Part shown: piece after piece, positions 10,034 through 19,415 of the stretch
Layout of the letters: every line of letters begins with the position of its first letter
Numbering within the stretch: position 1 is the stretch's first letter
Source of the DNA: Azospirillum thiophilum
Lineage (GTDB): Bacteria; Pseudomonadota; Alphaproteobacteria; Azospirillales; Azospirillaceae
NCBI RefSeq assembly: GCF_001305595.1
Contig: NZ_CP012401.1
Coordinates: forward strand, 186,001-250,000
Length of the DNA stretch: 64,000 bases
Direction of reading: 5' to 3'
The notes under the pieces: generated by a model
Database searches by the model: none
What the model was told of the DNA's origin: nothing
Seen by the model: only the letters and a program-made list of their open reading frames with translations
Made by a program: the position numbers and the translations under genes

Positions 10034-11503
10034 TTACTCGGCCGCGGAAGCGGCGCCACGGCGGCGGGCGGCGGCAACCAGGACCGCGACCGCGCAGGAC
10101 GCCAGGCGGGTGCGGACATTGTCGGCACGGCTGGTCAGGATGATCGGAACCCGCGCACCCAGCACGATGCCGGCAGCGTCGGCATGGGCCAGGAAGGACA
10201 GCTGCTTGGCCAGCATGTTGCCGGCCTCCAGGTCCGGAACCAGCAGGATGTCGGCCTGGCCGGCGACCGGGGAATTGATGCCCTTGGTGATGGCGGCCTC
10301 GCGGCTGATGGCGTTGTCGAAGGCCAGCGGGCCGTCGAGGATGCCGCCGGTGATCTGGCCGCGGTCGGCCATCTTGCACAGCGCCGCCGCTTCCAGGGTC
10401 GAGGGGATCTTGGTGTTGATGGTCTCGACCGCCGAGAGGATGGCGACCCGGGGAATCTCGACGCCCAGCACCTTGGCGAGGTCGATGGCGTTCTGCACGA
10501 TGCTGACCTTGTCCTCCAAGGTCGGATAGATGTTGATCGCCGCGTCGGTGATCAGCAGCGGCCGCGGATAAGTCGGCACATTCATCACGAAGACATGGCT
10601 GAGACGGCGGCCGGTGCGCAGGCCGGTCTCCTTGCGGACGACCTCGCCCATCAACTCGTCGGTGTGCAGGCTGCCCTTCATCACCGCCTCGCACTCGCCG
10701 GCACGGGCCAGCCGGACGCCGGTCTCGGCCGAGGCATGGCTGTGGGCGACGTCGACGATGCGGTAGGGCGAGATGTCGAGGCCGCAGGCGTCGGCGACGG
10801 ACCGGATCTTGGCTTCCGGCCCGACCAGAACCGGGTCGATCAGGTTGGCCTCGGCCGCCTCGACGGCGCCGCGCAGCGAACTCTCGTCGCAGGGATGGAC
10901 GACGGCGGTCGGCACCGGCGGCAGCGACTCGCACTTCTTCAGCATCAGTTCGTGGCCGTCGTGGCGGATCACCTGCACCTGCGGCAGTTCGGTGACGGCG
11001 CGGCGGAACTTCTCGGTCGGAGCGATCACCTCGGCGACGCCGGTCGCCACCGTCTTGCCGTCCTGGTTGGCGGCGAGGCAGTCGAAGACGACCGTCTTGC
11101 GCTCCGAATCCTTGGACCTGGCGGTAACGGTGACGGTGACGATGTCGCCCAGCAGGACCGGTCGTTCGAACCGTAGATCCTGGCCGACATAGACGGTGCC
11201 GGGACCGGGCAGCAGCGTGCCCAGCACGGCGGAGATCAGCGAGCCGGACCACATGCCGTGCCCGACCACCTTGTGATCGACGGCATAATCCTCGTCCACA
11301 TGGGACGGGTTGAGGTCGCCGGACACCGTGGCGAACAGCTCGATGTCGGACATGGTCAGCCGGCGCGACAGGCTGGCCTGCTGGCCGATGCGGATTTCCT
11401 CGAACGTGACGTTTTCGATCATGGGGCTGCCGTTCTTGCCGATCGGAACGATGCCGCTGCGGCCCGCCGGGGCGGCGGGGAGGGCGGCGGTGACGGTATC
11501 CAT
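10034..11503 (-). CDS. pta: MaoC hydratase-phosphate acetyl/butyryltransferase fusion
   Basis: Bifunctional protein of 489 residues. An N-terminal MaoC/hot-dog domain (about 28-160: FEEIRIGQQASLSRRLTMSDIELFATVSGDLNPSHVDEDYA, then GHGMWSGSLISAVLGTLLPGPG) resembles R-specific enoyl-CoA hydratases. A C-terminal phosphate acyltransferase domain (about 185-480: VHPCDESSLRGAVEAAEANLIDPVLVGPE, LLITDAAINIYP) makes acyl-phosphate from acyl-CoA. Start 11503 has GAGGAG upstream; an in-frame ATG at 11422 would trim 27 residues. With ackA it forms the acetyl-phosphate node. No stand-alone Pta is present here. The hydratase half may link to butyryl- or 3-hydroxyacyl-CoA metabolism, which is inference. Confidence 0.93.
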   Translation of the reverse strand: MDTVTAALPAAPAGRSGIVPIGKNGSPMIENVTFEEIRIGQQASLSRRLTMSDIELFATVSGDLNPSHVDEDYAVDHKVVGHGMWSGSLISAVLGTLLPGPGTVYVGQDLRFERPVLLGDIVTVTVTARSKDSERKTVVFDCLAANQDGKTVATGVAEVIAPTEKFRRAVTELPQVQVIRHDGHELMLKKCESLPPVPTAVVHPCDESSLRGAVEAAEANLIDPVLVGPEAKIRSVADACGLDISPYRIVDVAHSHASAETGVRLARAGECEAVMKGSLHTDELMGEVVRKETGLRTGRRLSHVFVMNVPTYPRPLLITDAAINIYPTLEDKVSIVQNAIDLAKVLGVEIPRVAILSAVETINTKIPSTLEAAALCKMADRGQITGGILDGPLAFDNAISREAAITKGINSPVAGQADILLVPDLEAGNMLAKQLSFLAHADAAGIVLGARVPIILTSRADNVRTRLASCAVAVLVAAARRRGAASAAE

Positions 11504-11932
11504 CTCAAAGCTCCTCAAAAGGATCGCGGCGCCCGACCGAGGGGCATCCGTCGCGACGGCGGGCCGTATCCTCCCGATCCCGGTTCCCACGCCGGGACGC
11601 GCCCTTGCGGGCGGAGTCATGGCGGCGGGCCGGAACCTGTCTTGTTGGGTTCCTTCGAAGCGGAACCTTCGCCACCCGAGGAACTACCAAGGAGTGTGCT
11701 TGTGCGAAAGCAATAGCCCCTGTGGCCAAGGCGGCCCAATGACCTACATCAATAAAGTCGGCAAGCTATTGTTACGGCTGGGTTACTGGGATCGTTTCGG
11801 AGCATTTAGCAGTCGCAGCATAACCGAAACTTGCGCGCCTGCATCCAGGAAAAGCGGACCTTGCCGCGGGACTGCCCCGATTGCGCGCTGCGGCAAAGGC
11901 CCGGAAACCCGGCCGACGCCTGATCCGCTGCC
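11504..11932. other. Gene-free stretch between a kinase gene and the pta-ackA operon
   Basis: 429 bases with no convincing coding region on either strand. It must hold the promoter of the leftward pta-ackA operon and the 3' end signals of the upstream kinase gene, but no clear -35/-10 pair or terminator hairpin was recognised. The part from about 11740 to 11830 is more AT-rich than its surroundings. Confidence 0.5.
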
Positions 11933-14161
11933 TCAATCCGCTGCCGCCACGCAGGGGCAAAGCTCCTCGGCCACCGGAACGCTGATGGAGAAGACGGTTC
12001 CATGCCCGACCCGCGACCGCACGGTGACGGGATGATCCAGCATCTGCGCCATGCGGCGGACGATGGACAGGCCAAGGCCAAGGCCGCGGCCACTGTCGCG
12101 CTGGTCGGTGCCGCACCGGTAGAAATCCTCGAAGATGGCCGTCATCTCGGCCTCGGGGATGCCGGGCCCGGTATCCCACACCTCGATGGACAGCCGGCAA
12201 CCGTCCCCATCGCCGCGACGCCGGCAACCCAGCAGGATGCGGCCCTGGGTGGTGTAGCGCAGGGCGTTGACCAGCAGGTTGCGCACCATCCGCTCCAGCA
12301 GGATCGGGTCGCTGCGCACGCGGGCGGAACAGGGCACCATGCGCAGCTCCAGCCCGCGGTCGGCCGCTTGGTCGCCGATCTCCATCGCCAGCCGGCCGAC
12401 GATGTCCTGAACATCGAAATCGACGATCCGCGGCTTGACGTTCCCGACCTCCAGCGCGGAGGTGTCGAGCAGCGTCGACAGCAGCGTGTTTCCGGTCACC
12501 AGCGCCTCGCCCAGCTTGTTCGCCACCTCCACCTGCTGGGGATCGTACAGCTTGCTCATCAGGATGTGATGGAACAGGCTCATCGCCTGGAAGGGCTGGC
12601 GCAGATCGTGGCTGGCGGCAGCCAGGAAGCGGCTCTTGGCCTGGTTGGCGCGCTCCGCCTCGGAATGGGCGCGGGCCAGGGCGTCGCGGATCTCCACCGC
12701 CTCGGTCATGTCGATGGCGGCGCAGATGATGCCCGCGATGGCTCCGGTTTCGTCGCGCATCGGCTCCACCGACAGGTCCAGCACCCGCCGGCAGCCGTTG
12801 TAGGTCAGCTCCACCTCGCAGCGGGCGCCGACCCCCTGCTCCATCACCGCCCGCTTGACCGGAACCAGCCGGTCGGCATCCTCCGCCGAAAACAGTTCGA
12901 CATCGGTCCGGCCGATCATCCGCTCCGGCCGCAGGTCGGCCCGCGGGCAATAGACCCACAGATGGCGCAGGTCGCGGTCCTGGCTGAACAGCGACACCTT
13001 GGAATGGCGCAACGCCAGCCGGAACCGCTCCTCGCTCTCGCGCAGCGCACGGGCCATGGCGGCACGGGCACGCGCCTCGGTCCGCAGCAGGCGCTTGGCG
13101 CGCGCCTCGCGCAGGACATAAGCGACGGCGCCGGCGGTCAGCATCAGTCCGCCGATCAACATCGTCCAGGCCAGCCGGTCGTCGAGGCTGAACAGCGGCG
13201 ACGGATCGGGCACCACGAACAGCCGCCACACCCGCCCACCGAAGGCGATGTCCCGGACGATGGCACGCGGACCCCCATCGCCGGCCAGTTGCTCCGCCGT
13301 CAGCGGCCGCGACGGCGGGTGGGGAAGCTCGCCCGGGCGGGTCAGCCCGCCTTCGGCGGCGAGCAGCAGCGACGCCCCGGCATCCGGTTTCAGCAGATAG
13401 GCGTCGCCCACGGTCAGCCCGACCCGCAGCACCGCGTCCCTGAGCAGTTGGCCGACATCGAAGCTGGTCCACAGGAAGCCGGTCAGGACGTCGCAGACGA
13501 TACGCCCGCCGAAACGCGCCTCGTCGGGATCGATCTCACGGGAATAGACCGGCAGATAGATCAGCACCGAATCCCGCCCAAGCTCGGCCTGAAGCGGCAT
13601 CTCCTCCGCCACGACGACTCGGTTGGCGGCGCATGAGCGGGTCAACACCTCGCTCTGCCCGGGCAGGCTGGCCATGTCGAGCCCGATCAGGCCGGCTGCC
13701 GCCTTCGGTTCGGCCAGCACATTCACGAACAGGTCGGCACCGGGCGGGCGGCGCGCCGCGTCGGCGGCACCACGCACCGCGAAGGAGGTGTAGCCGGCCG
13801 ACCGCATCGCCCGCTCCAGCAACGGCACGTCCCGCTCCGCGATCCGGCGCGCCCAGGCGACAGCGTGCAGGTTGGGGTAAAGCGGCAGCAAGGGTTCGGC
13901 TGCCGATGCGAAGCTGGCCTCCGTGACCGGCGCCGGCCCGGCCAGCGGACCGCTGAGGGCGCGCAGCAGGACGCTCTGATGGTCGAAGCGCGTCTTCAGT
14001 TCATCATGGAGTTGGATCGCCTGCCGATCGGCCAGGATATGCTCTGCGTCGCGGGTGACGCTGCGGATCAGCAGGAAGGCTGAAAGGGACAGGAACAGGC
14101 CGGCAAAGACGATCATCGGCACCGCCGTCGCTTTCCCTACCCCCCGATGCTTCCGGTTCAT
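11933..14161 (-). CDS. CHASE-domain PAS sensor histidine kinase
   Basis: Membrane sensor kinase of 742 residues. One membrane helix near 14-36, a periplasmic CHASE-like domain (with YPNLHAVAWARRI and YLPVYSREIDPDEARFGGRIVCDVL), and a second helix near 325-345. A PAS domain (about 365-490), a DHp helix with phospho-acceptor SHDLRQPFQAMSLFHHIL near residue 516, and an HATPase (NLLVNALRY, DTGPGIP, GRGLGLGLSIV) follow. No receiver is attached. Start 14161 has a GGGAGG site about eight bases upstream. Lies downstream of another SHDLRQP kinase on the same strand. Ligand unknown; CHASE domains often sense small organic molecules. Confidence 0.9.
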   Translation of the reverse strand: MNRKHRGVGKATAVPMIVFAGLFLSLSAFLLIRSVTRDAEHILADRQAIQLHDELKTRFDHQSVLLRALSGPLAGPAPVTEASFASAAEPLLPLYPNLHAVAWARRIAERDVPLLERAMRSAGYTSFAVRGAADAARRPPGADLFVNVLAEPKAAAGLIGLDMASLPGQSEVLTRSCAANRVVVAEEMPLQAELGRDSVLIYLPVYSREIDPDEARFGGRIVCDVLTGFLWTSFDVGQLLRDAVLRVGLTVGDAYLLKPDAGASLLLAAEGGLTRPGELPHPPSRPLTAEQLAGDGGPRAIVRDIAFGGRVWRLFVVPDPSPLFSLDDRLAWTMLIGGLMLTAGAVAYVLREARAKRLLRTEARARAAMARALRESEERFRLALRHSKVSLFSQDRDLRHLWVYCPRADLRPERMIGRTDVELFSAEDADRLVPVKRAVMEQGVGARCEVELTYNGCRRVLDLSVEPMRDETGAIAGIICAAIDMTEAVEIRDALARAHSEAERANQAKSRFLAAASHDLRQPFQAMSLFHHILMSKLYDPQQVEVANKLGEALVTGNTLLSTLLDTSALEVGNVKPRIVDFDVQDIVGRLAMEIGDQAADRGLELRMVPCSARVRSDPILLERMVRNLLVNALRYTTQGRILLGCRRRGDGDGCRLSIEVWDTGPGIPEAEMTAIFEDFYRCGTDQRDSGRGLGLGLSIVRRMAQMLDHPVTVRSRVGHGTVFSISVPVAEELCPCVAAAD

Positions 14162-14460
14162 CCGACTGCCCTCCCCCGAACTGTCCGAACAGCGATGCCC
14201 GACACGATCATATCGAAGGGGGAGCATAAAAGGGTATGTAAAAGATCCACTTCCACCGAAAGGAGGATAAGGATCTGCCAATTGGGGGAGAGCTATGGCT
14301 CAGGCATTGCAATCATTGGAAAGAGGTTGTCGCAATTCGCAGAAATCTTTCCGGCTCTGTTTCAGCATTGTCATTGCAGTGCAGCGTAAACCTAACTTCG
14401 AGAGTCTTCACCATTCGTCGCCTTCATATATCGACCTCATTCCGTTTAGAGTCTTTATTA

Positions 14461-15960
14461 TCAAAGAGGTGAGTTGCCCAGGCAGTCGCCCCGACCGGCC
14501 GGTCCAAGCAGCCGGACGACCGCGGCGCGCAGGGCCAGCGGTGCCACGGGCTTGTGCAGAAGCGGATAGCCGGACAGCCGTGCCTCGCGCAGCCTTCTGG
14601 GATCGGTGTCGCCGGTCAGGATCATCCCGGGAACCGGCCGGTCGAACAGCTTGGCGATCTGCCGGATGGCGACGATGCCGTTGGCAGCCCCCTTCAGCCG
14701 CAGATCGGAGATGATCAGGTCGACAGGCGTCGGCGCCGGCCCGACCCGCCGGACCGCCGCATCGTAGGATTCGGCCCCAAGCACGGTGCAGCCCCACTGC
14801 TCCAGCAAGGCTTCGAGTGCGGCCAGCACCATCGGGTCGTCCTCGATCACCAGGATACGAGCACGGCTGATGTCGGCGGCGCCGGCGGATGCGACGGCGG
14901 GAGGCGATGCCGCCTCCCTGGCGGTTGCGTCCGCCACCTCGATCGAGCGCGGCAGGATGACCGCGAAGACGGTTCCCCGACCTTCGGTCGTCTGCAGTTC
15001 CAGCCCAAGACCGAGCTTCCGCGCAAGCCCGCGGACCAGCGTCAGGTCCAGCCCCAGCGTACCGGCGCCTTCCCCGGCGGAGCGTGCCAGTTCGCTGCGC
15101 AAAGCCGCCAGCCGCTCCGGCGGCAGGCCTCGCCCGCTGTCCCACACTTCGATGCGCAGGCTATGGCCCCGGTTGCGGCAACCGACCAGGACACGGCCGC
15201 CCGCTGTGCTGCGCAGGGCATTGACGACCAGGCCGTGCAGCAACCGCTCCAGCAGCGCGGAATCCGTGCGCACCATCGCCGAGCAGGGCATTACGCTGAA
15301 GCGCAGCCCGCGATCGGCGAAGCGCGGCGCGACCTCCAGCGCCAGCCGCATCAGGACGCCATTGACGGCATGGGTGCGGATGTCCGGCTCCAGCAGGCCG
15401 CTTTCCAGCCGCACGAGGTCGAAATGGCCATCGACCATGCTGCGCATGGAGTCCACCGCCTGGGCCATCGAATGCAGCAGGTCGCGTCCGGACCGGTCGG
15501 TCCCGCCCGCCGCCCCTTCCACCGCGCGCGCCTCAAGCGTGCCGATCAGCAGCGACAGCGCCGCCAAGGGCTGGCGCAGATCATGGCTGGCCGCCGCGAA
15601 AAGGCGACCGGCCGGATCCGGCATCGGCGTCGGCGCATCCATTGGGATCGGCGCACCCATCGGGATCGGCATCGAGCCGATAGGCGCCCCGATGAACGCC
15701 CCGACGGATGGCGCGGGGGGAGCGGGAGGCTCACCGTCCAGCCGCCATACCGCTCCCCCCGCGGTCAGCGGGAGCACGATGCGCGCAGCCCCGGCATGGG
15801 GGCTCAAATCGGCCGCAGTGGCCCCGACGGCAAGACGGCCCGACAATCCCGGCAGGATTTCGGCCGCGGGGGTCCAGTCGGTCAGCCGTCCGTCGGCACC
15901 GAACACCAGAACGGGCGGCACCGCACCGCCGGAATCGTCGTGGCTGCCGTTCACGGTCAC
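14461..15960 (-). CDS. Hybrid histidine kinase with C-terminal receiver
   Basis: Soluble protein of 499 residues. A short PAS-like N-terminus precedes a low-complexity linker rich in M-P-I-G-A repeats (about 88-115), a DHp helix with SHDLRQPLAALSLLIGTLE near residue 126, an HATPase domain (NALRSTAGGRVLVGCRN, DSGRGLP, GAGTLGLDLTLVRGLA) and a receiver (VIEDDP acidic pair, phospho-Asp in IISDLRLKGA near residue 417, Lys in LLHKPVAP). The N-box is less canonical than in the kinase at 11933-14161, so activity may be reduced. Probably co-expressed with that kinase, which lies 300 bases downstream. Confidence 0.88.
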   Translation of the reverse strand: MTVNGSHDDSGGAVPPVLVFGADGRLTDWTPAAEILPGLSGRLAVGATAADLSPHAGAARIVLPLTAGGAVWRLDGEPPAPPAPSVGAFIGAPIGSMPIPMGAPIPMDAPTPMPDPAGRLFAAASHDLRQPLAALSLLIGTLEARAVEGAAGGTDRSGRDLLHSMAQAVDSMRSMVDGHFDLVRLESGLLEPDIRTHAVNGVLMRLALEVAPRFADRGLRFSVMPCSAMVRTDSALLERLLHGLVVNALRSTAGGRVLVGCRNRGHSLRIEVWDSGRGLPPERLAALRSELARSAGEGAGTLGLDLTLVRGLARKLGLGLELQTTEGRGTVFAVILPRSIEVADATAREAASPPAVASAGAADISRARILVIEDDPMVLAALEALLEQWGCTVLGAESYDAAVRRVGPAPTPVDLIISDLRLKGAANGIVAIRQIAKLFDRPVPGMILTGDTDPRRLREARLSGYPLLHKPVAPLALRAAVVRLLGPAGRGDCLGNSPL

Positions 15961-16192
15961 ATCTGAATTCCAACCATCTTCCGCGATCAGATCCTACACT
16001 ATGAAAACTGCCGCCCGTTGCAAAGCCCGCCGATAGGCAGAGCACACGCGAAGTAGACGGCAACCTGCGCAATCAAACCATTTGCGGCCTTTGCTGAAAA
16101 CCCCGCGCAACTCGCAAGGGATCGGCGGATTCTGTTACAATTCGACAAATATCCGTCTGCCGTTTGGACTGGGCCTTCAGCGTTTCTTAGGG

Positions 16193-17887
16193 ATGGTCGG
16201 TAAAAATGGCGCAATGGATCGCCATACGCAGACTTCCAGCCGTAAGGGACGCGACAGTGCTGCCTCGGGTGAGGATACTCCCGATACCGCCACGACACCG
16301 AACGACCGCAGCGACAGGACCGGCGAACCGTCGATCGCGGCCTTGGCTTGGCTGCCGGATGCGATCGCCGTCTTCGCCGCATGTCACGATCCTTCCGGCA
16401 CGCTGACCGACCTGGAATGGCGGTCGGCCAACCCGGCAGCCGAACGGCTGTTGGGCGTCGGCCCACTGCCCGGCCGGCGGCTGCGCGCGGACGCCACCGA
16501 CACCGCCTGCCCCGCCCTGTTCGCCATACTGGCCGACGCCCTGCACGGCCCGGTGGAGCGCACGGTCGCAGCGCGGCGTGGCGCCACGCCGGTCCGCTGG
16601 CGCGTGGCGGCGGCCCCGGCCCCCGGCGGGCTGTGCGCGACCCTGTCCGACCTGGGCCCGGCGGCCCTCTCCCCAGCCGAAGCCCAACTGCGAACGCAGG
16701 CCCAAGCAATGGGAGAAACGCTGGCTGAAACGCTAGCCGGGGCGTTGGAGCACAGCGCCGAGAGCTTCGCCCTGTTCGACGGTGAGGACAGGCTGGTCCA
16801 TGCCAACGGCCGTCTGGGCACCGACTTGCCCACGCTGGTCGACCGGCTGGTGCCGGGCGTCCCCTTCGAGGAGCTGGCCCGCCGCTTCGCCGAGACCGAC
16901 CCGCGCCTGACCACGGCGGAGGACCGCGCAGCGTGGATGCGTGCGCGGCTGGAGCGGCACCGGCGGATGGACGCGCCGGTCGTCGTGCCCCTCCATGACG
17001 GACGCTGGCTGCTCAGCCGCGAGCATGCCGTCCCCGGCGGCGTGCTGGTCCACTACACCGATGTCACCGCGCTGAAGCAGACCGAGGACCGCCTGCGCCT
17101 GCGCGAGACCGAGGTCCAGGCAGCCCGCGGCGAGGCCGACGGCGCAAAGCGGGCCAAGGCGGCCTTCCTGGCGCAGATGAGCCACGAGTTGCACACGCCG
17201 CTGAACGCCGTCCTCGGCTTTTCGGAGATGCTGCTGTCGGAACCCTTCGGCCCGCTCGGCAACCCGCGCTACCGCAGCTATGCCGGTGACATCCGCGATG
17301 CCGGCACCCATCTGCTCGCCCTGATCGACGACATCCTGGAACTGTCGCGCCTCGATGGCGGGGTGACGCCGCTGGCGGAGGAAGGGGTGGATCTGGATGC
17401 CCTGTCGCGGCATGTCGTCACCGCACTGCAAGAGGCGGCCCGGGAAGGCGGGGTGACCCTGCGCCGCGACGTCCCGCCCGACCTGCCGCTGCTGCGGGGC
17501 GACGTCCAGGCGCTGACCCGCATGCTGACCAACCTGCTGTCCAACGCCGTGGCCCATACCCGGCCCGGCGGCTTGGTGATGCTGACTGCCCAGCTGATGC
17601 CGGACGGCGGCATCGCGATGATGGTGGCCGACACCGGCATCGGCATCCCGAGCACCGAATTGCCCCATATCCTGCATCCGTTCGAGGCCCCGGATTCCTC
17701 CATCGCCCGGCACACCCGTGTAAGCGGATTGGGGCTGCCGGTGGTCAAGCAACTGGTGGAGATGCATGGCGGCCGGCTGGAGCTGACCAGCGAACCGGAT
17801 GTCGGCACCGCGGCGGTTCTGGTCTTCCCCGCCGCGCGCAGCCTGCCGCGCGACCGCGGGAGGCCGGTTCCCCTTCCGCCTGTTTGA
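16193..17887 (+). CDS. PAS-domain sensor histidine kinase, DivJ/PleC-like core
   Basis: Soluble kinase of about 564 residues. After a polar N-terminus comes a PAS-like region (about 50-160), a PAS_7-type domain (about 180-300, SAESFALFDGEDRLVHANGR) and a coiled linker. The DHp helix reads FLAQMSHELHTPLNAVLGFSEMLLSEPFGP near residue 330, the form common in alphaproteobacterial cell-cycle kinases, followed by HATPase boxes NLLSNAVAHT, DTGIGIPS and SGLGLPVVKQLVEMHGG. Start 16193 follows AGGG; an ATG at 16214 is also possible. Divergent from the hybrid kinase, sharing a 232-base promoter region. Signal unknown. Confidence 0.88.
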   Translation: MVGKNGAMDRHTQTSSRKGRDSAASGEDTPDTATTPNDRSDRTGEPSIAALAWLPDAIAVFAACHDPSGTLTDLEWRSANPAAERLLGVGPLPGRRLRADATDTACPALFAILADALHGPVERTVAARRGATPVRWRVAAAPAPGGLCATLSDLGPAALSPAEAQLRTQAQAMGETLAETLAGALEHSAESFALFDGEDRLVHANGRLGTDLPTLVDRLVPGVPFEELARRFAETDPRLTTAEDRAAWMRARLERHRRMDAPVVVPLHDGRWLLSREHAVPGGVLVHYTDVTALKQTEDRLRLRETEVQAARGEADGAKRAKAAFLAQMSHELHTPLNAVLGFSEMLLSEPFGPLGNPRYRSYAGDIRDAGTHLLALIDDILELSRLDGGVTPLAEEGVDLDALSRHVVTALQEAAREGGVTLRRDVPPDLPLLRGDVQALTRMLTNLLSNAVAHTRPGGLVMLTAQLMPDGGIAMMVADTGIGIPSTELPHILHPFEAPDSSIARHTRVSGLGLPVVKQLVEMHGGRLELTSEPDVGTAAVLVFPAARSLPRDRGRPVPLPPV

Positions 17888-18000
17888 ACCCGACCGGGGT
17901 CGGCGGTCACGCTTTTTGCCCCTTGGCGTGGAAAGGCGAACGCGGCATTGTGTCCGCTGCGTTCCTGAACCGTTCCTTTTTCCAGCGGTACCCCGCGTCA

Positions 18001-18488
18001 TGAGCGACGATCTTGCCCTCCTCTCCGCTGCCGATCCCCTGCCGTCCGCCGGCGGGGCGCCGCCGATCTTCCGCGGGGTGCGGCGGGCGTTGGCGACGCG
18101 CGGTTATGCCAGCCTGACCGAGTTCCGTCTGGCAAGCGGCCGGCGGGCCGACATTCTCGCCATAGACGACACCGGTGGAATCCTGATCGTCGAGGTGAAG
18201 AGCGGCGTGCCGGACTTCCGCTCCGACCAGAAATGGCAGGAATACCGGGACTGGTGCGACGCCTTCTATTTCGCGGTCGACGACGGCTTCCCGACCGAAC
18301 TGATCCCGGAGGATTGCGGGCTGATGGTCGCGGACGCCTATGGCGCCGAGGTGCTGCGCGAAGCCCCCGCCCACAAGCTGGCCCCCGCCCGGCGCAAGAC
18401 CCTGCTGCTGCGCGCCGCCTTGACCGGAGCCGGCCGCCTTCACAGGATCGAGGACCCGATGTTCACCCAGGCGTCGCCCACCGTCTGA
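18001..18488 (+). CDS. mmcB: MmcB family DNA repair protein
   Basis: Protein of 162 residues matching MmcB (DUF1052), an alphaproteobacterial nuclease-fold protein linked to DNA damage tolerance and repair. A PD-(D/E)xK-type core is visible: FRLASGRRADILAIDDTGGILIVEVKSGVPDFRSDQKWQEY, with Asp and ExK positions in the expected order (about residues 42-80). The C-terminus has PARRKTLLLRAAL. Start 18001 gives the normal length; the ribosome-binding site is weak. Nothing nearby explains its regulation; in Caulobacter the gene is under cell-cycle and damage control. Confidence 0.85.
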
Positions 18489-18585
18489 TGTCGTCCTATG
18501 GTATGGATCCGACCGGTATGGGTGCGCGCCGCACCGGAAGCGGCTAAACTGCGGAATCCTTGTCAACCTGGGAGAGCGGACCGGT

Positions 18586-19359
18586 ATGCCGGCGGACCAG
18601 ACGGGCACGAAGCCCCCCTTGCGCATTCTGCTGGCGGAGGACGAGGCCGTCACCCGCCTCGCCGCCCGTGCCCTGCTGGAGCGGGCAGGCCATCGGGTGG
18701 TGACGGCGGAGGACGGTCCCGCCGCGGTCTCCGCTGCCGCGGCCGATGTCTTCGATCTGGTCCTGATGGATCTGGAACTGCCCGGGCTGCCGGGCGACGA
18801 GGCGGTTCGCGCCATCCGCCTTCAACTGAACGGCGCCGCGCCGCGCATCCTGATGCTCACCGCAAGCGCCACCGCCGACGGGCAGACGCGTTGTGCCGGC
18901 TGCGGCGCCGACGGCGTCCTGACCAAGCCCCTGCGGTTGGAGTCCCTGGCCGCGGCGCTGGAAAGCGGTCCGCAAGCCGCGTCGTCGCCGGCGGAGCCGC
19001 CGTCAGCCGGGCCAGCCTTCGACGAGGCCGCCATCGCGACGATGCGGGAGATGCTGCCCGCCACCCGGGTCGCCGAACTGATCGACAAGGCAGGCGCAGC
19101 GCTGCGTCAACATGGTGACGCGCTGGAGGAAGCCTTGCGGACCGGAGACCGACGGACCGCCGCCACCATGGCGCACAGGATCGCCGGAGTGTCGGGACAA
19201 TATGGCTGCCTCGCCCTGCGGCGGACGGCGCGCGCCCTGGAAGCCGGCCTCGAGGACAGTGCCTGTGCCGACCTGCCGCAACGGATCGGTGCATCGAACG
19301 CCGCGCTGGCGCCGGCCCTGGAGTTCCTGGAACGCTGCGCCGCCACGGCGCGGGGCTGA
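18586..19359 (+). CDS. Receiver-Hpt phosphorelay protein
   Basis: Protein of 257 residues with a receiver domain followed by a histidine phosphotransfer domain and no kinase domain. Receiver (about 13-130): acidic pair LLAEDEA, phospho-Asp in LVLMDLELPGLPGDE, Lys in LTKPLR. Hpt (about 145-250): acceptor His in MAHRIAGVSGQYG near residue 196. Such proteins pass phosphoryl groups within multistep relays, here perhaps for one of the kinases encoded in the preceding 7 kb. Partner unknown; TorS/ArcB-like REC-Hpt order but detached from the kinase. Confidence 0.88.
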   Translation: MPADQTGTKPPLRILLAEDEAVTRLAARALLERAGHRVVTAEDGPAAVSAAAADVFDLVLMDLELPGLPGDEAVRAIRLQLNGAAPRILMLTASATADGQTRCAGCGADGVLTKPLRLESLAAALESGPQAASSPAEPPSAGPAFDEAAIATMREMLPATRVAELIDKAGAALRQHGDALEEALRTGDRRTAATMAHRIAGVSGQYGCLALRRTARALEAGLEDSACADLPQRIGASNAALAPALEFLERCAATARG

Positions 19360-19415
19360 CCGGCCCCCGGCCCAGGGCTGGCCCCGACAAGGAAAAGCCT
19401 GGAAAGGGAACCCCG

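Noticed and set aside
12002..13636. 544-codon rightward open frame opposite the CHASE kinase
   Set aside because: Antisense shadow; composition is random-like and the leftward strand encodes a full kinase.
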